Below are positions 34,730 to 43,698 of a stretch of DNA of 64,000 bases, in pieces (the stretch's first letter is position 1; each line of letters starts with the position of its first letter). The position numbers were made by a program, and so were the translations under genes. This DNA is from Microbacterium sp. 10M-3C3. GTDB lineage: Bacteria > Actinomycetota > Actinomycetes > Actinomycetales > Microbacteriaceae. The notes beneath the pieces were generated by a model that searched no databases, was not told the DNA's origin, and saw only the letters and a list, made by a program, of their open reading frames with translations. The stretch spans positions 1,488,001-1,552,000 of the forward strand of contig NZ_CP034245.1 of the NCBI RefSeq assembly GCF_003931875.1, in the 5' to 3' direction.

Positions 34730-35566
34730 GTGAATGACGCGCCGATCGGAATCTTCGACTCCGGCGTCGGCGGGCTCACGGTGGCCCGGGCGGTCTCCTC
34801 TCTCCTGCCGCGCGAGTCGATCCTCTACGTCGGTGACACCGCGCGCTCGCCCTACGGACCCAAGCCGATCGCCGACGTGCGCCGATACGCGCTCGAGGTA
34901 CTCGACTCGCTCGTCGGGCAGGGCGTGAAGATGCTCGTCATCGCGTGCAACACCGCGTCGGCGGCGATGCTCCGCGACGCGCGCGAGCGCTACGACGTGC
35001 CTGTCGTCGAGGTGATCGGCCCCGCCGTGCGCACGGCGATGTCCACGACGCGCAACGGCCGCATCGGCGTCATCGGCACGGCCGGGACGATCGGGTCGGG
35101 CGCGTATCAGGACATGCTCGAGGTCAACGCCCGCCTTACCGTCCACGCGCACGCGTGCCCGCGGTTCGTGGAGTTCGTCGAGGCCGGTGTCACGGATTCG
35201 CCCGAGGTGCTCGCGGTCGCGGAGGAGTACCTCGCCCCGCTGCGGCACGCGGGCGTCGACACGCTCGTGCTCGGCTGCACGCACTACCCCTTCCTCGAGG
35301 GCGCGATCAGCTACGTCATGGGCCCGGACGTCAGCCTCGTCTCGAGCGACACCGAGACGGCGAAAGACGTCTACCGCCAGCTCGTGAGCCGCGATCTGCT
35401 CGCCGGCCCGGACGCCGTCGCCCGGCACGTGTACGAGGCCACCGGCGACTCGGCCGACGAGTTCGTCCGCCTGGCGCATCGCCTCATGGGCCGCGAGGTC
35501 CGCGACGTGCAGCTCGTGCAGACGGGCGCGATCGATCTTCCGCGGGCCGCATCCGGCTTGCTCTGA
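34730..35566 (+). CDS. murI: Glutamate racemase
   Basis: 278 residues from GTG 34730 ([20 protein letters not shown]). It makes D-glutamate for peptidoglycan. Both catalytic cysteines are present, in VIACNTASA and [12 protein letters not shown]. The start is chosen because [10 protein letters not shown] should lie at the extreme N-terminus; TAGGGT at 34716-34721 is a probable -10. It begins an apparent operon with rph and rdgB, an order common in actinobacteria. Confidence 0.95.
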   Translation: MNDAPIGIFDSGVGGLTVARAVSSLLPRESILYVGDTARSPYGPKPIADVRRYALEVLDSLVGQGVKMLVIACNTASAAMLRDARERYDVPVVEVIGPAVRTAMSTTRNGRIGVIGTAGTIGSGAYQDMLEVNARLTVHAHACPRFVEFVEAGVTDSPEVLAVAEEYLAPLRHAGVDTLVLGCTHYPFLEGAISYVMGPDVSLVSSDTETAKDVYRQLVSRDLLAGPDAVARHVYEATGDSADEFVRLAHRLMGREVRDVQLVQTGAIDLPRAASGLL

Positions 35567-35587
35567 ACCCCCGACCCGAGGAGAACC

Positions 35588-36322
35588 ATGACCGACTCCC
35601 CGCGCGCCGACGGCCGCGCCGTCGACCAGCTGCGCCCCGTCACGATCGAGCGCGGCTGGTCGCGTCAGGCCGAGGGCTCGGCGCTCATCAGCTTCGGCGA
35701 CACGCGGGTGCTGTGCACCGCGTCGTTCACGAACGGCGTGCCGCGCTGGCTGACCGGCAAGGGCAAGGGGTGGGTCACGGCCGAGTACGCGATGCTTCCG
35801 CGCGCGACCAACAGCCGCAACGACCGCGAGAGCGTCAAGGGCAGGATCGGCGGACGCACGCACGAGATCTCGCGGCTGATCGGACGGGCGCTGCGGGCGG
35901 TGGTCGACACGAAGGCCCTCGGCGAGAACACGATCGTCATCGACTGCGACGTGCTGCAGGCCGACGGCGGCACGCGCACGGCCGCGATCACCGGCGCGTA
36001 TGTCGCGCTGGCCGACGCGATCGCGTGGGGCAAGGAGCGCAAGTTCATCGCACAGCGCTCCGACGTGCTCTTCGACTCCGTCTCGGCCGTCTCCGTCGGC
36101 ATCGTCGACGGCACGCCGCTTCTCGACCTCGCGTACGTCGAGGACGTGCGCGCCGAGACCGACATGAACGTCGTGGTCACCGGTCGCGGCCTGTTCGTCG
36201 AGGTGCAGGGCACCGCCGAGGGCGCGCCGTTCGACAAGGCGGAGCTCGATCGCCTGCTGGAACTGGGCGTCGCCGGATGCGGCGAGCTCCGCGACGCGCA
36301 GGCTGCGGCGCTGGCGGGCTGA
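35588..36322 (+). CDS. rph: Ribonuclease PH
   Basis: 244 residues from ATG 35588 with GAGGAG upstream. A phosphorolytic 3'-5' exoribonuclease that trims tRNA 3' ends. Signatures are [24 protein letters not shown] split around the N-terminus, [27 protein letters not shown] and [16 protein letters not shown]. The final helix is [21 protein letters not shown]. rdgB starts one base after its stop. Confidence 0.96.
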   Translation: MTDSPRADGRAVDQLRPVTIERGWSRQAEGSALISFGDTRVLCTASFTNGVPRWLTGKGKGWVTAEYAMLPRATNSRNDRESVKGRIGGRTHEISRLIGRALRAVVDTKALGENTIVIDCDVLQADGGTRTAAITGAYVALADAIAWGKERKFIAQRSDVLFDSVSAVSVGIVDGTPLLDLAYVEDVRAETDMNVVVTGRGLFVEVQGTAEGAPFDKAELDRLLELGVAGCGELRDAQAAALAG

Positions 36323-36323
36323 C

Positions 36324-36920
36324 GTGCCGCGCATCGTCCTCGCGACGCACAACCCGCACAAGGTCGAGGAGTTCCAGGCGCTCGTCGCCGGCGTGCGCGA
36401 TGACCTCGAGGTCGTCGGGTACGACGGCCCGGAGCCGGTTGAAGACGGTGTGACGTTCGCGGCGAATGCTCTCATCAAGGCACGGGCGGCGGCCGCGCAC
36501 ACCGGGCTGACGGCCCTCGCGGACGACTCGGGAATCTGCGTCGACGTGCTCGGTGGGGCGCCCGGCGTGTTCTCGGCGTACTGGGCCGGGCACGCGAAGG
36601 ACGCCGTGGCGAACCGCGAGCTCCTGCTCGATCAGCTCGCCGACGTCGCCGACCCGCACCGTACCGCGCAGTTCGTCTCGGTCATCGCGCTCGTGCGTCC
36701 CGACGGCAGCGAGGCCACCGTCGAGGGCCGCTGGCCCGGGCGCCTCGCCGCCGCCGCATCCGGGGCTGGCGGGTTCGGCTACGACCCCGTGTTCATCCCG
36801 GACGCTCAGGAGCCCGGAGCCGAGCGCACGGTGGGGGAGTGGAGCGCTGCGGAGAAGAACGCCCAGTCGCATCGGGCGCGCGCGTTCGCGGCGCTGCTGC
36901 CGCTCCTGCGCACGCTCTGA
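36324..36920 (+). CDS. rdgB: XTP/dITP diphosphatase (RdgB/HAM1)
   Basis: 198 residues from GTG 36324. It removes deaminated purine nucleotides (dITP, XTP) from the pool. Motifs are IVLATHNPHKVEEF, FAANALIKARAAA, ALADDSGICVDVLGGAPGVFSAYWAG, GGFGYDPVFIPD and the closing SHRARAFAALL. It is translationally linked to rph. Confidence 0.96.
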   Translation: MPRIVLATHNPHKVEEFQALVAGVRDDLEVVGYDGPEPVEDGVTFAANALIKARAAAAHTGLTALADDSGICVDVLGGAPGVFSAYWAGHAKDAVANRELLLDQLADVADPHRTAQFVSVIALVRPDGSEATVEGRWPGRLAAAASGAGGFGYDPVFIPDAQEPGAERTVGEWSAAEKNAQSHRARAFAALLPLLRTL

Positions 36921-36968
36921 GCCTCGGGGTCCGACTCCCTCGTCCCGGCGTCGTATCCGCGACGCTCG

Positions 36969-37772
36969 TCAGCGACGTGCGAACCGACTGGCCGTCTGAC
37001 CGCGGCGGGCAGCCGCGATGAGCGCCGTCGAAGCGGCGAGGACGACGGCGAGGGCCGCGGCCACAAGCGAGGGCAGGGGGGCGTTCCGGGTCAGGGCACC
37101 CACCGCAGCGAAGACGAGGGCATAAACGGTGGTCGCCCCGAAGATCAGAGTGAGCGGCGTGGATGTTCGGGACACGGAGAACAGCACGAGTGCCGCGGCT
37201 CCGGCGGCTGCCGCCGCGAGGGACAGCTGCCACGTGAAGCCCCACGCGCCGCGAACGGGTGCGCCGGCGTCGACAAGCACGGTGGAAGCGTTCAGCCACA
37301 CGGCGATCGCTGTCCAGCCGAGGTGCGTCCCGAGGGCCGTCCACAACACACCTCGCACCCACCGCGGCCAGGTTGCCCGCGACGCCCGGCGGGTCGCGCG
37401 CACCGCAAGGAGAAGTCCCGCACCCATGAGGACGAAGATCGGGAGGGTGAGCACGGTGAGTGCGGGGACGGATGCGGAAGCGATCCACGCGCAGAAGCCG
37501 GCGGCTGTCACCGCGAGCGGTCCGGCGACGGCGCCACGTCCGCGGGGATCGACTGTCGCCACCGCCTGCCACACCGCGTAGACGCCCGTGAGCGTCACGA
37601 TGAGGCCCCAGATCGCGAAGGCTGGTCCCCACGGCACGAGGAGGGGACCGGTCGGGTCGTCGCGGCTGAAGTCCGAGCCCACGAGCGTCGAGATGGCGAT
37701 GGTGACGGGCTGCCCCACCGCGAAGAACAGCAGTGCCCCACGCCCTGCTGTGAACCTGTCGAACCTGGGCAT
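36969..37772 (-). CDS. TspO/MBR-like multi-spanning membrane protein
   Basis: 267 residues from ATG 37772, preceded by GGGAAAGG. Seven or eight hydrophobic segments. Trp-containing motifs LLVPWGPAFAIWGLIVTLTGVYAVWQA and GVLWTALGTHLGWTAIAVWL resemble the tryptophan-rich TspO/MBR superfamily, but the protein is longer than the usual 160 residues. The function is unknown; TspO relatives bind porphyrins or other tetrapyrroles. It is divergent from a MarR gene, and its promoter is covered by palindromes, so it is probably the regulator's target. Confidence 0.65.
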   Translation of the reverse strand: MPRFDRFTAGRGALLFFAVGQPVTIAISTLVGSDFSRDDPTGPLLVPWGPAFAIWGLIVTLTGVYAVWQAVATVDPRGRGAVAGPLAVTAAGFCAWIASASVPALTVLTLPIFVLMGAGLLLAVRATRRASRATWPRWVRGVLWTALGTHLGWTAIAVWLNASTVLVDAGAPVRGAWGFTWQLSLAAAAAGAAALVLFSVSRTSTPLTLIFGATTVYALVFAAVGALTRNAPLPSLVAAALAVVLAASTALIAAARRGQTASRFARR

Positions 37773-37798
37773 GTGAACGCCTTTCCCGAGATCACGCC

Positions 37799-37827
37799 AA
37801 TGTACTTCCAAAATGGAATATTTCCAA
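37799..37827 (-). promoter_or_regulatory. Promoter with -35 TTGGAA and -10 TACATT covered by two overlapping palindromes
   Basis: On the minus strand TTGGAA (37827-37822) and TACATT (37804-37799) are 17 bases apart, an ideal sigma-70 type promoter for the TspO-like gene. TTCCA-AAA-TGGAA (37806-37818) and TGGAA-TAT-TTCCA (37814-37826) share an arm and fill the spacer and -35. They are likely binding sites of the divergent MarR protein. Confidence 0.65.
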
Positions 37828-37844
37828 GGTGTATCGTCGTGCGC

Positions 37845-38330
37845 GTGGGCGACGCGACGAGTCAGGAGGACGCGAGGGAGCACCTGCTGTCGGCGTTGAC
37901 GGTCGATCAGCAGCTCCTGTTCTCGGAGAGTCGTCGCGTGGCTCACTCCTTCGCACGGCAGCACGCGCTGAGTGAGCGGGAGTTCGACGCCTTGATGGTG
38001 GTCATGATCGCCGAGATCGGGGGCGAGGCGATCACGCCGACGGCCCTCGCTCGACGCATCCGCCTGAGTCCCCCCGCCACCACGAACGTCATCAACAAGC
38101 TCGTCGCGGCAGGGCACGTCATCCGCCAGCGTGAGGGTGGAGACCTCCGTCGCGTGACCCTGAGATACGGGGCCCGGGCTCGTGAGGTGGCAGAGGACTT
38201 CTTCGCTCCCCTCTCGCGCATGGCGGACGCTCACGCGCAGGATTTCTCCCTCGAGGAGCTGCAGACCGTCCATCGCTATCTGAGCGGGATGGCCACCCTC
38301 ATGGGTGCTCAGGCCGACCGCGGGGAATGA
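37845..38330 (+). CDS. MarR-family transcriptional regulator
   Basis: 161 residues if started at GTG 37845 (VGDATSQEDAREHLL); ATG 37800 and GTG 37839 are also in frame, but ATG 37800 would lie in the promoter region. The winged helix includes ITPTALARRIRLSPPATTNVINKLVAAGHV and the wing RQREGGDLRRVTLRYG. It probably represses the divergent TspO-like gene, and itself, through the TTCCA/TGGAA palindromes. The ligand is unknown. Confidence 0.82.
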   Translation: MGDATSQEDAREHLLSALTVDQQLLFSESRRVAHSFARQHALSEREFDALMVVMIAEIGGEAITPTALARRIRLSPPATTNVINKLVAAGHVIRQREGGDLRRVTLRYGARAREVAEDFFAPLSRMADAHAQDFSLEELQTVHRYLSGMATLMGAQADRGE

Positions 38331-38427
38331 GCCCTCGGCACGACGTCCCCCGTGGGTCGATGCGGTGAGCCGGGTCTGTCCTCGTGTTGCCGGCGGACGG
38401 CGGAGACTGCGGACGAGACGCGCTCGT

Positions 38428-38446
38428 GGGAATCGTTACCGTTCCC
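38428..38446. promoter_or_regulatory. Imperfect palindrome GGGAATCGTTACCGTTCCC upstream of the CDF gene
   Basis: A 19-bp near-palindrome 52 bases before the start of the metal transporter gene. The AT-rich centre and position are compatible with a metalloregulator site (Zur or a similar protein), but I cannot match it to a defined consensus. Confidence 0.35.
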
Positions 38447-38485
38447 GAGTTGCCGCGCCTGCGGCGGTCGGCGTCGGCGCGGTTC

Positions 38486-38491
38486 TAGCCT
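38486..38491 (+). promoter_or_regulatory. TAGCCT -10 box of the CDF gene, leaderless geometry
   Basis: TAGCCT ends 7 bases before ATG 38498, which fixes that ATG as the original start of the interrupted transporter. Confidence 0.55.
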
Positions 38492-38497
38492 GGACAC

Positions 38498-39412
38498 ATG
38501 CACGATCACGCGCCCGGCGTCCGCAGCGCGAGCAACCGCCGGCTGCTCGCGACGTCGCTCGCGATCACGACCGTCGTGCTGGTCGTGTAGATCGTCGGCG
38601 CCGCGCTGTCGGGCTCGCTCGCGCTGCTCGCGGATGCGGCGCACATGTTCACGGATGCGGCCGCGCTGGTCATCGCCCTCATCGCAAGCGCCGTCGCGGC
38701 CCGCCCGGCGAACGACCGCCGGACGTTCGGGTATCAGCGGGCGGAGGTCTTCGGCGCGCTGATCAACGGCGTCATCCTCATCGTGCTCGCCGGCTGGGTG
38801 GCCTTCGAAGGCGTGATGCGGCTGCTGAACCCCGGCGAGGCGGAGGTCGCCGGAGGCCTCATGCTCGCGGTCGCGGCCGTCGGGCTCGTCGCGAACGCCG
38901 TGTCGATGTGGCTGCTGAGCGCCGCGCAGCGCACGAGCATCAACGTCCGCGGCGCGTACCTCGAAGTGCTCGGCGACCTGCTGGGGTCGGCCGCGGTGAT
39001 CATCGCGGCGATCATCATCGTCGCGACGGGCTGGGCGCCGGCCGACGCGATCGCGTCGCTGCTCATCGCCGCGATGATCGTCCCGCGCGCCATCGGGCTG
39101 CTGCGGGAGGTCGCCTCCGTGCTCGGCGAATCCGCGCCGGCCGGCATGCACGTCGCGGAGATCCGCGACCACATCCTCGAGACCCCCGGCGTCGTCGCCG
39201 TGCACGACGTGCACGTGTGGCAGCTCACGCGCGGCGCGCCGGTCTTCAGCGCGCACGTCGTCGTGGACGACGAGGCGCTGCGCGACGGGAGCACGGCGCG
39301 CATCCTGGCGTCGCTCCAGAACTGCCTGTCGCAGCACTTCGACGTGGAGCACTCGACCTTCCAGCTCGAACCGGCCGGACACGTCGAGCACGACGACGCC
39401 CGCCACGCCTAG
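38498..39412 (+). pseudogene. Cation diffusion facilitator (zinc/cobalt exporter) with in-frame TAG
   Basis: Reads MHDHAPGVRSASNRRLLATS at the start, then stops at TAG 38588-38590 (codon 31) and continues in the same frame as a normal CDF family transporter to 39412 (304 codons if the TAG is read). The stop replaces what is probably Gln in TM1 (TVVLVV*IVGAALSG). Downstream, HMFTDA (first metal site, HxxxD), DAIASLL and the cytoplasmic domain are intact. Restart at ATG 38645 (MFTDAAALV) would lose TM1 and the HxxxD histidine. There is no frameshift. It is either a recent nonsense mutation, a sequencing error or suppression; loss of function is most likely. Confidence 0.85.
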
Positions 39413-39434
39413 CCCTTCGGCAGGCTCAGGGACC
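39412..39434. repeat. REP-like element GCCCTTCGGCAGGCTCAGGG-ACC
   Basis: It matches, with one base different, the CCTTCGACAGGCTCAGGGACC element that I recall as scattered between genes of many GC-rich bacteria. Here it spans the TAG stop of the CDF gene and supplies the TGA stop (39428-39426) of the convergent ligD. Confidence 0.6.
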
Positions 39435-41927
39435 GCCCTCGCGGACGACGTCGCCCGCGTCCTTGTCGGGGCGCAGGCCGCGCCAGCGCGCGTGCCGCAG
39501 GATGCCGGCCGGCGTGACCTCTCCGAACTCGACCTCGCCGACGAGCTCGGGGCGTACCCACAGCGCATCCGACGCGTCGGCGCGCGGGACGTCCACGAAC
39601 GGGGCGTCGTCGGTGCGCAGCGGCCGCAGCCGCCGGTCGAGCGTCGCGAGAGCCGCCTCCGAGAAGCCGCTGCCCACGCGCCCGGCGTAATGGAGGCCGT
39701 CGTCGGTGCGCCACCCGACCAGCAGGGAGCCGATCTCGCCGGTGCGGCCGCCCTTGCCGGGACGGATGCCGCCGATCACGACCTCCTGCGTGTGCGTGAA
39801 CTTGACCTTGAGCCACTGGTCGCTGCGCGCCCCCGACCGATAGGCGCCCCCAGGGTCCTTCACGACGACGCCCTCCAGCCCGAGCGAGCGGCTGACCTCG
39901 AGCGCGGTGTCGACGTCGTCGAAGACGGGCGGCACGACGAGGGGAGCGGATGCGGCGCCAGCGCGCCGCTCGAGGTGCGCGCGCCGCTCGGAGAGCGGCA
40001 GGGCCGCGAGGTCCTCCGCCCCGTCGCGCAGGATGTCGAACAGGTAGAGCTGCACCGGCGTCCGTCGCGCCTCGCGGTCGATCTCGCGCGCGTGCACGAG
40101 GTTCATGCGGGTCTGCAGCAGGGGGAAGCTCGGCCGCCCGGACGCGTCCAGCGCGACGATCTCGCCGTCGAGGACGGCCGGCTCCGCCCCGAGGCCGAGA
40201 TCGACGGCTGTCAGCTCGGGGTAAGTCGCGGTGAGGTCGTTGGCGCGGCGCGACGTGAGCCGCATCCGCTCGCCGTCCCACGTCGCGAGCGCCCGGATGC
40301 CGTCCCATTTGCCCTCCGCCCACGCGCGCCCCCAGCGGGCTGCGGCCGCGCGCGCGAGCGCGGGCGTCGCGGCGGTGGCGAGCATCGCCTGCGGGCTCGC
40401 GGTCGCGGCGCGGTCCTGCATCCGCACGGCCTCGCGGGGCGGCGCCGCGGTGCGCGTCGTCGCGGAAGACGCGCCGGCTGCGGACCCGTGGTCGAGCGGC
40501 ACGACGGGAGCGCCGTCGTGCTGCGGCCGGCCCGCCGCATCCGTCTTCATGCGGTGCAGCAGCCACGTCGACTTCTCGCCGCTGCCGTCGGTGCGGATGA
40601 GAGCGAGACGCACGCGGCCGAGCGGCCCGCCGGGCCGCCCCTCGAGGGTGAAGATGATCTCGTCGTCGCGCCACTTCTCCAGCTCGTAGCGGCCCTCGTC
40701 CCAGATCGTCATGATGCCCGCGCCGTATTGGCCGGCGGGGATCTCGCCGGCGAAGTCGGCGTACATCATGGGGTGGTCCTCGGTCTGCACGGCGAGGTTG
40801 TTGCGCGCCGTCGTGGCCGGGATCCCGCGAGGCACCGCCCAGCTCGCGAGCACGCCGTCGCGCTCGAGCCGCAGATCCCAGTGCAGGCGCGAGGCGTGGT
40901 GCTCCTGGATGACGAAGCGGGGGAGGCCCTCGGATGCGGCGGCGCCGAGCGCGTTGTCGGGCACGGGCTCGGGCGTCCGCCCCGCGGTGCGCTTGGCGAT
41001 GTAGACGCTCAGCGGTCCGTCGGCGGCCGCGCGCGCGCCTGCGTGGAAGCCGAGCGACGCCATCGGGTCTCCCATCGCGGCGACGCGCTCGATCACCTCG
41101 TCGAAGAGGAGATGGCGCAGGCCCGGGTCGTCGAGCTCGTCCCACGTCCGGGGCGCGGCCACCGTGGGATGCGGGCGACCGCGAAGCGAGTAGGGCGCGA
41201 TGGTCGTCTTCGAGCCGTTGTTCTGGCTCCAGTCGATGAAGACCCTGCCCGGCCGGACGGCCTTGGACATCTGACTGACGACGAGGCCGGGGTCATCCGC
41301 CTCGATCGCGCGGGCGAGCTCCTTCGCGAAGGCGGTGATCGCGTCGCTGGACTGGTCGCCCGGCAGCGGCGCGTACAGGTGGATGCCCTTGCTGCCGCTC
41401 GTGACCGGGACGGGCTCCATGCCCATGTCGGAGAGGATCGCGCGTGCGCGTCGGGCGACATCGGCGCACTCGGCGAGGCCGACGCCGGGTCCGGGATCGA
41501 GGTCGAGCACGAGCCGGTCGGGAGCGCCCCGATCGCCGTCGGCGTCGAACCGCCACTGCGGTACGTGCAGCTCGAGGCTCGCGACCTGCGCGAGGTAGAC
41601 GAGGGTCGCGCGGTCGCCGACGAGGGGGTAGTCCTTGGGGCCCGACGAGTGCGGGATCGGTCGCCGCGGCACCCAGTCCGGCGCGCCGGGCTCGAGGTCC
41701 TTCGCGAAGAACGCCATTCCGGGGTCCTCCGCCGTGCCGACGCCGTCGGGCCAGCGCTTGCGGGTCACCGGGCGTCCGGTGGCGTGCGGGATGAGCACGG
41801 ATGCCACGCGCGTGTAGTAATCGATCACCTCGCCCTTGGTGGTGCCCGTCTCGGGGTAGAGCACCTTGTCGAGGTTGGTCAGGCGCAGGCGGTGGCCGTC
41901 GATGCGCACCGTCTGCTCACCCACCAT
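39426..41927 (-). CDS. ligD: Multifunctional NHEJ DNA ligase LigD (polymerase-phosphoesterase-ligase)
   Basis: 833 residues from ATG 41927. Three domains in mycobacterial order. The N-terminal primase-polymerase (residues about 10-295) has LTNLDKVLYPETGTTKGEVI and the metal motif LVLDLDPGPGV. The 3'-phosphoesterase (about 340-470) has FVIQEHHASRLHWDLRLE and HPMMYADFAGEIPAGQYG. The ATP-dependent ligase has its nucleotidylation lysine in AEGKWDGIRALATW, then LDGEIVALD, and ends with LEGVVVKDPGGAYRSGARS and KVKFTHTQEVVIGG. It is divergent from ku, 78 bp apart. Confidence 0.95.
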   Translation of the reverse strand: MVGEQTVRIDGHRLRLTNLDKVLYPETGTTKGEVIDYYTRVASVLIPHATGRPVTRKRWPDGVGTAEDPGMAFFAKDLEPGAPDWVPRRPIPHSSGPKDYPLVGDRATLVYLAQVASLELHVPQWRFDADGDRGAPDRLVLDLDPGPGVGLAECADVARRARAILSDMGMEPVPVTSGSKGIHLYAPLPGDQSSDAITAFAKELARAIEADDPGLVVSQMSKAVRPGRVFIDWSQNNGSKTTIAPYSLRGRPHPTVAAPRTWDELDDPGLRHLLFDEVIERVAAMGDPMASLGFHAGARAAADGPLSVYIAKRTAGRTPEPVPDNALGAAASEGLPRFVIQEHHASRLHWDLRLERDGVLASWAVPRGIPATTARNNLAVQTEDHPMMYADFAGEIPAGQYGAGIMTIWDEGRYELEKWRDDEIIFTLEGRPGGPLGRVRLALIRTDGSGEKSTWLLHRMKTDAAGRPQHDGAPVVPLDHGSAAGASSATTRTAAPPREAVRMQDRAATASPQAMLATAATPALARAAAARWGRAWAEGKWDGIRALATWDGERMRLTSRRANDLTATYPELTAVDLGLGAEPAVLDGEIVALDASGRPSFPLLQTRMNLVHAREIDREARRTPVQLYLFDILRDGAEDLAALPLSERRAHLERRAGAASAPLVVPPVFDDVDTALEVSRSLGLEGVVVKDPGGAYRSGARSDQWLKVKFTHTQEVVIGGIRPGKGGRTGEIGSLLVGWRTDDGLHYAGRVGSGFSEAALATLDRRLRPLRTDDAPFVDVPRADASDALWVRPELVGEVEFGEVTPAGILRHARWRGLRPDKDAGDVVREGGP

Positions 41928-41933
41928 GGCACC

Positions 41934-41939
41934 ACCGTA
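41934..41939 (-). promoter_or_regulatory. TACGGT -10 box of ligD, leaderless geometry
   Basis: Minus-strand TACGGT ends 7 bases before the ligD ATG at 41927. Confidence 0.5.
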
Positions 41940-42005
41940 TCCGCGGCGTCGGAATCGGATGCAAGGGGGTAGGCGTGACGCGTGTGACCGGTGTTCACTG
42001 GAAAC

Positions 42006-42923
42006 ATGAGGTCGATCTGGAAGGGCGCGCTCACGTTCGGGCTCGTGAACGTGCCCGTGAAGGTGTACTCCGCCACCGAGGACCACGACGTCCCGCTGCA
42101 CCAGGTGCACAACAAGGACGGCGGGCGCATCCGGTACCAGCGGATCTGCGAGCTCGACGGCGAGGTCGTGCCGTACCAGGACATCGACCGCGCGTACGAC
42201 GACGGCGAGCAGACGGTCGTGCTGACGAAGGCAGACTTCGACGCGCTGCCGTCGGAGAAGAGCCGCGAGATCGACGTCGTGGAGTTCGTTCCGAGCGAGC
42301 AGGTCGACCCGCTGACCTTCGACAAGGCGTACTACCTCGAGCCGGACTCCGCCTCGCCCAAGGCGTACGTGCTGCTGCGGCGCACGCTGGAGCAGACCGA
42401 TCGCACCGCGATCGTGCGGTTCTCCCTGCGGCAGAAGACGCGCCTCGCGGCGCTGCGTGTGCGCGGCGACGTGCTCGTGCTGCAGACGCTGCTGTGGGCC
42501 GACGAGGTGCGCGAGGCGTCGTTCCCGGCGCTCGACGAGTCGGTGCGCATCTCCGCCAAGGAGCTGGAGATGTCGGCGGCCCTCGTGGACAGCTTCGCGA
42601 AGGATTTCGACCCGGAGGAGTTCACGGACGAGTACCAGGCCGAGCTGCGCACGCTCATCGACGCCAAGCTCGAACAGGGCGACGCCCTCGACACCGCGGC
42701 CACCTTCGGCGAGAAGGAGGACGAGGACGACGGCGGCGAGGTCATCGACCTCATGGCGGCGCTGCGCGCCAGCGTCGAGCGCAGCCGTGCCGCACGCGCG
42801 GGCACCGGCGGTGCCGGCGGCGGCGCGAAGAAGGAGCCGGCCGGCACGAAGGCGCCACCCGCCAAGAAGGAGCCGGCCGCGAAGAAGCCGGCCGCCCGGA
42901 GGAAGACGGCGAAGGCGTCGTAG
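42006..42923 (+). CDS. ku: Ku protein, NHEJ end-binding factor
   Basis: 305 residues from ATG 42006. The bacterial Ku core starts at MRSIWKGALTFGLVNVPVKVYSA (split here around the conserved SIWKGALTFGLVNVP) and includes VDPLTFDKAYYLEPD and RFSLRQKTRLAALR. It binds double-strand ends and recruits LigD. The C-terminus, from about residue 262, is a Lys/Ala/Pro-rich tail (KKEPAGTKAPPAKKEPAAKK), typical of extended actinobacterial Ku proteins that bind DNA along the duplex. Confidence 0.96.
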   Translation: MRSIWKGALTFGLVNVPVKVYSATEDHDVPLHQVHNKDGGRIRYQRICELDGEVVPYQDIDRAYDDGEQTVVLTKADFDALPSEKSREIDVVEFVPSEQVDPLTFDKAYYLEPDSASPKAYVLLRRTLEQTDRTAIVRFSLRQKTRLAALRVRGDVLVLQTLLWADEVREASFPALDESVRISAKELEMSAALVDSFAKDFDPEEFTDEYQAELRTLIDAKLEQGDALDTAATFGEKEDEDDGGEVIDLMAALRASVERSRAARAGTGGAGGGAKKEPAGTKAPPAKKEPAAKKPAARRKTAKAS

Positions 42924-42936
42924 CGGCCGCCCGGGC

Positions 42937-43698
42937 TCAGTGCTCGGGGCGGTGGTGCTGCTCGAAGGTCTTCGGGTCGAGCGCGAGCGACTGCGCCTCG
43001 ACCGCGTCGGTGTCGGCATCGCCTGCGACGGCGGCCTTCTTCGCGGCCGCACGCTCGCGGAAGTAGTGGAACGCGACGAACCCCGCCGTGCCAGCGACCG
43101 CGGCGAGGAGGATCACGTCGATGTAGTTGGTGACGAAGTCGCGGATCGGCGGGATGTAGCCGATCAAGTAGCCGATCATCGTCAGACCGATGCCCCAGAT
43201 GATCGCGCCGATGAGGTTGTAGAGCGAGTACTTCTTCCACGGCATGTGACCCACGCCGGCGGCGATCGGCGCGAAGGTGCGGACGACCGGCACGAAGCGC
43301 GCGAGGATGATCGTCAGGGCACCGAACCGCTCGAAGAATGCGTTCGTGCGCTCGACGTTCTTGCGGCTGAAAATGCCGGACTCTTTGCGTTCGAAGATCG
43401 CCGGCCCGCTCTTGTGCCCGATGAAGTACCCGACCTCGCCGCCGAGGAATGCGGCGAAGCCGATCAGCAGAGCGACGAACCAGGCGTTGATGCCGAAGAC
43501 GCCGTTGGGAGCCGCCGCGGTGTGGTGCGAGAGCAGGCCGGCCATGATCAGCAGGGTGTCGCCGGGCAGCAGGAACCCGATGAGCAGACCGGTCTCGGCG
43601 AAGATGATGCCGCAGACCACGAGCAGTGCCCACGGCTGCGAGTTGGTGATGATCGTGGCGGGGTCCAGCCAGGGGAGCAGTGCGGCGTGGGTGATCAC
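42937..43698 (-). CDS. DedA family membrane protein
   Basis: 253 residues from GTG 43698 (VITHAALLPWLDP). An in-frame ATG at 43746 would begin four bases after the tRNA-Leu 3' end, and its extra 16 residues have no family character, so I prefer the inner start. The family motifs are FAETGLLIGFLLPGDTLLIMAG, FLGGEVGYFIGHKSG and RFVPVVRTFAPIAAGVGHMPWKKY. Four to five membrane segments. DedA proteins act in lipid carrier (undecaprenyl or phospholipid) flipping and membrane homeostasis. It is probably co-transcribed with tRNA-Leu. Confidence 0.9.
   Translation of the reverse strand: MITHAALLPWLDPATIITNSQPWALLVVCGIIFAETGLLIGFLLPGDTLLIMAGLLSHHTAAAPNGVFGINAWFVALLIGFAAFLGGEVGYFIGHKSGPAIFERKESGIFSRKNVERTNAFFERFGALTIILARFVPVVRTFAPIAAGVGHMPWKKYSLYNLIGAIIWGIGLTMIGYLIGYIPPIRDFVTNYIDVILLAAVAGTAGFVAFHYFRERAAAKKAAVAGDADTDAVEAQSLALDPKTFEQHHRPEH

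Noticed and set aside
36921..36968. Possible small gene or RNA between rdgB and the TspO-like gene
   Set aside because: Only 48 bases between convergent genes, without a clear hairpin or frame.
37800..37845. MarR start at ATG 37800
   Set aside because: This ATG lies within the divergent promoter and the residues MYFQNGIFPRCIV are encoded by the palindromic operator region; GTG 37845 follows a TATCGT -10.
38645..39412. Shorter intact CDF gene starting at ATG 38645
   Set aside because: It would lack the first helix and the metal-ligand histidine, and it has no ribosome binding site; the promoter geometry points to 38498.
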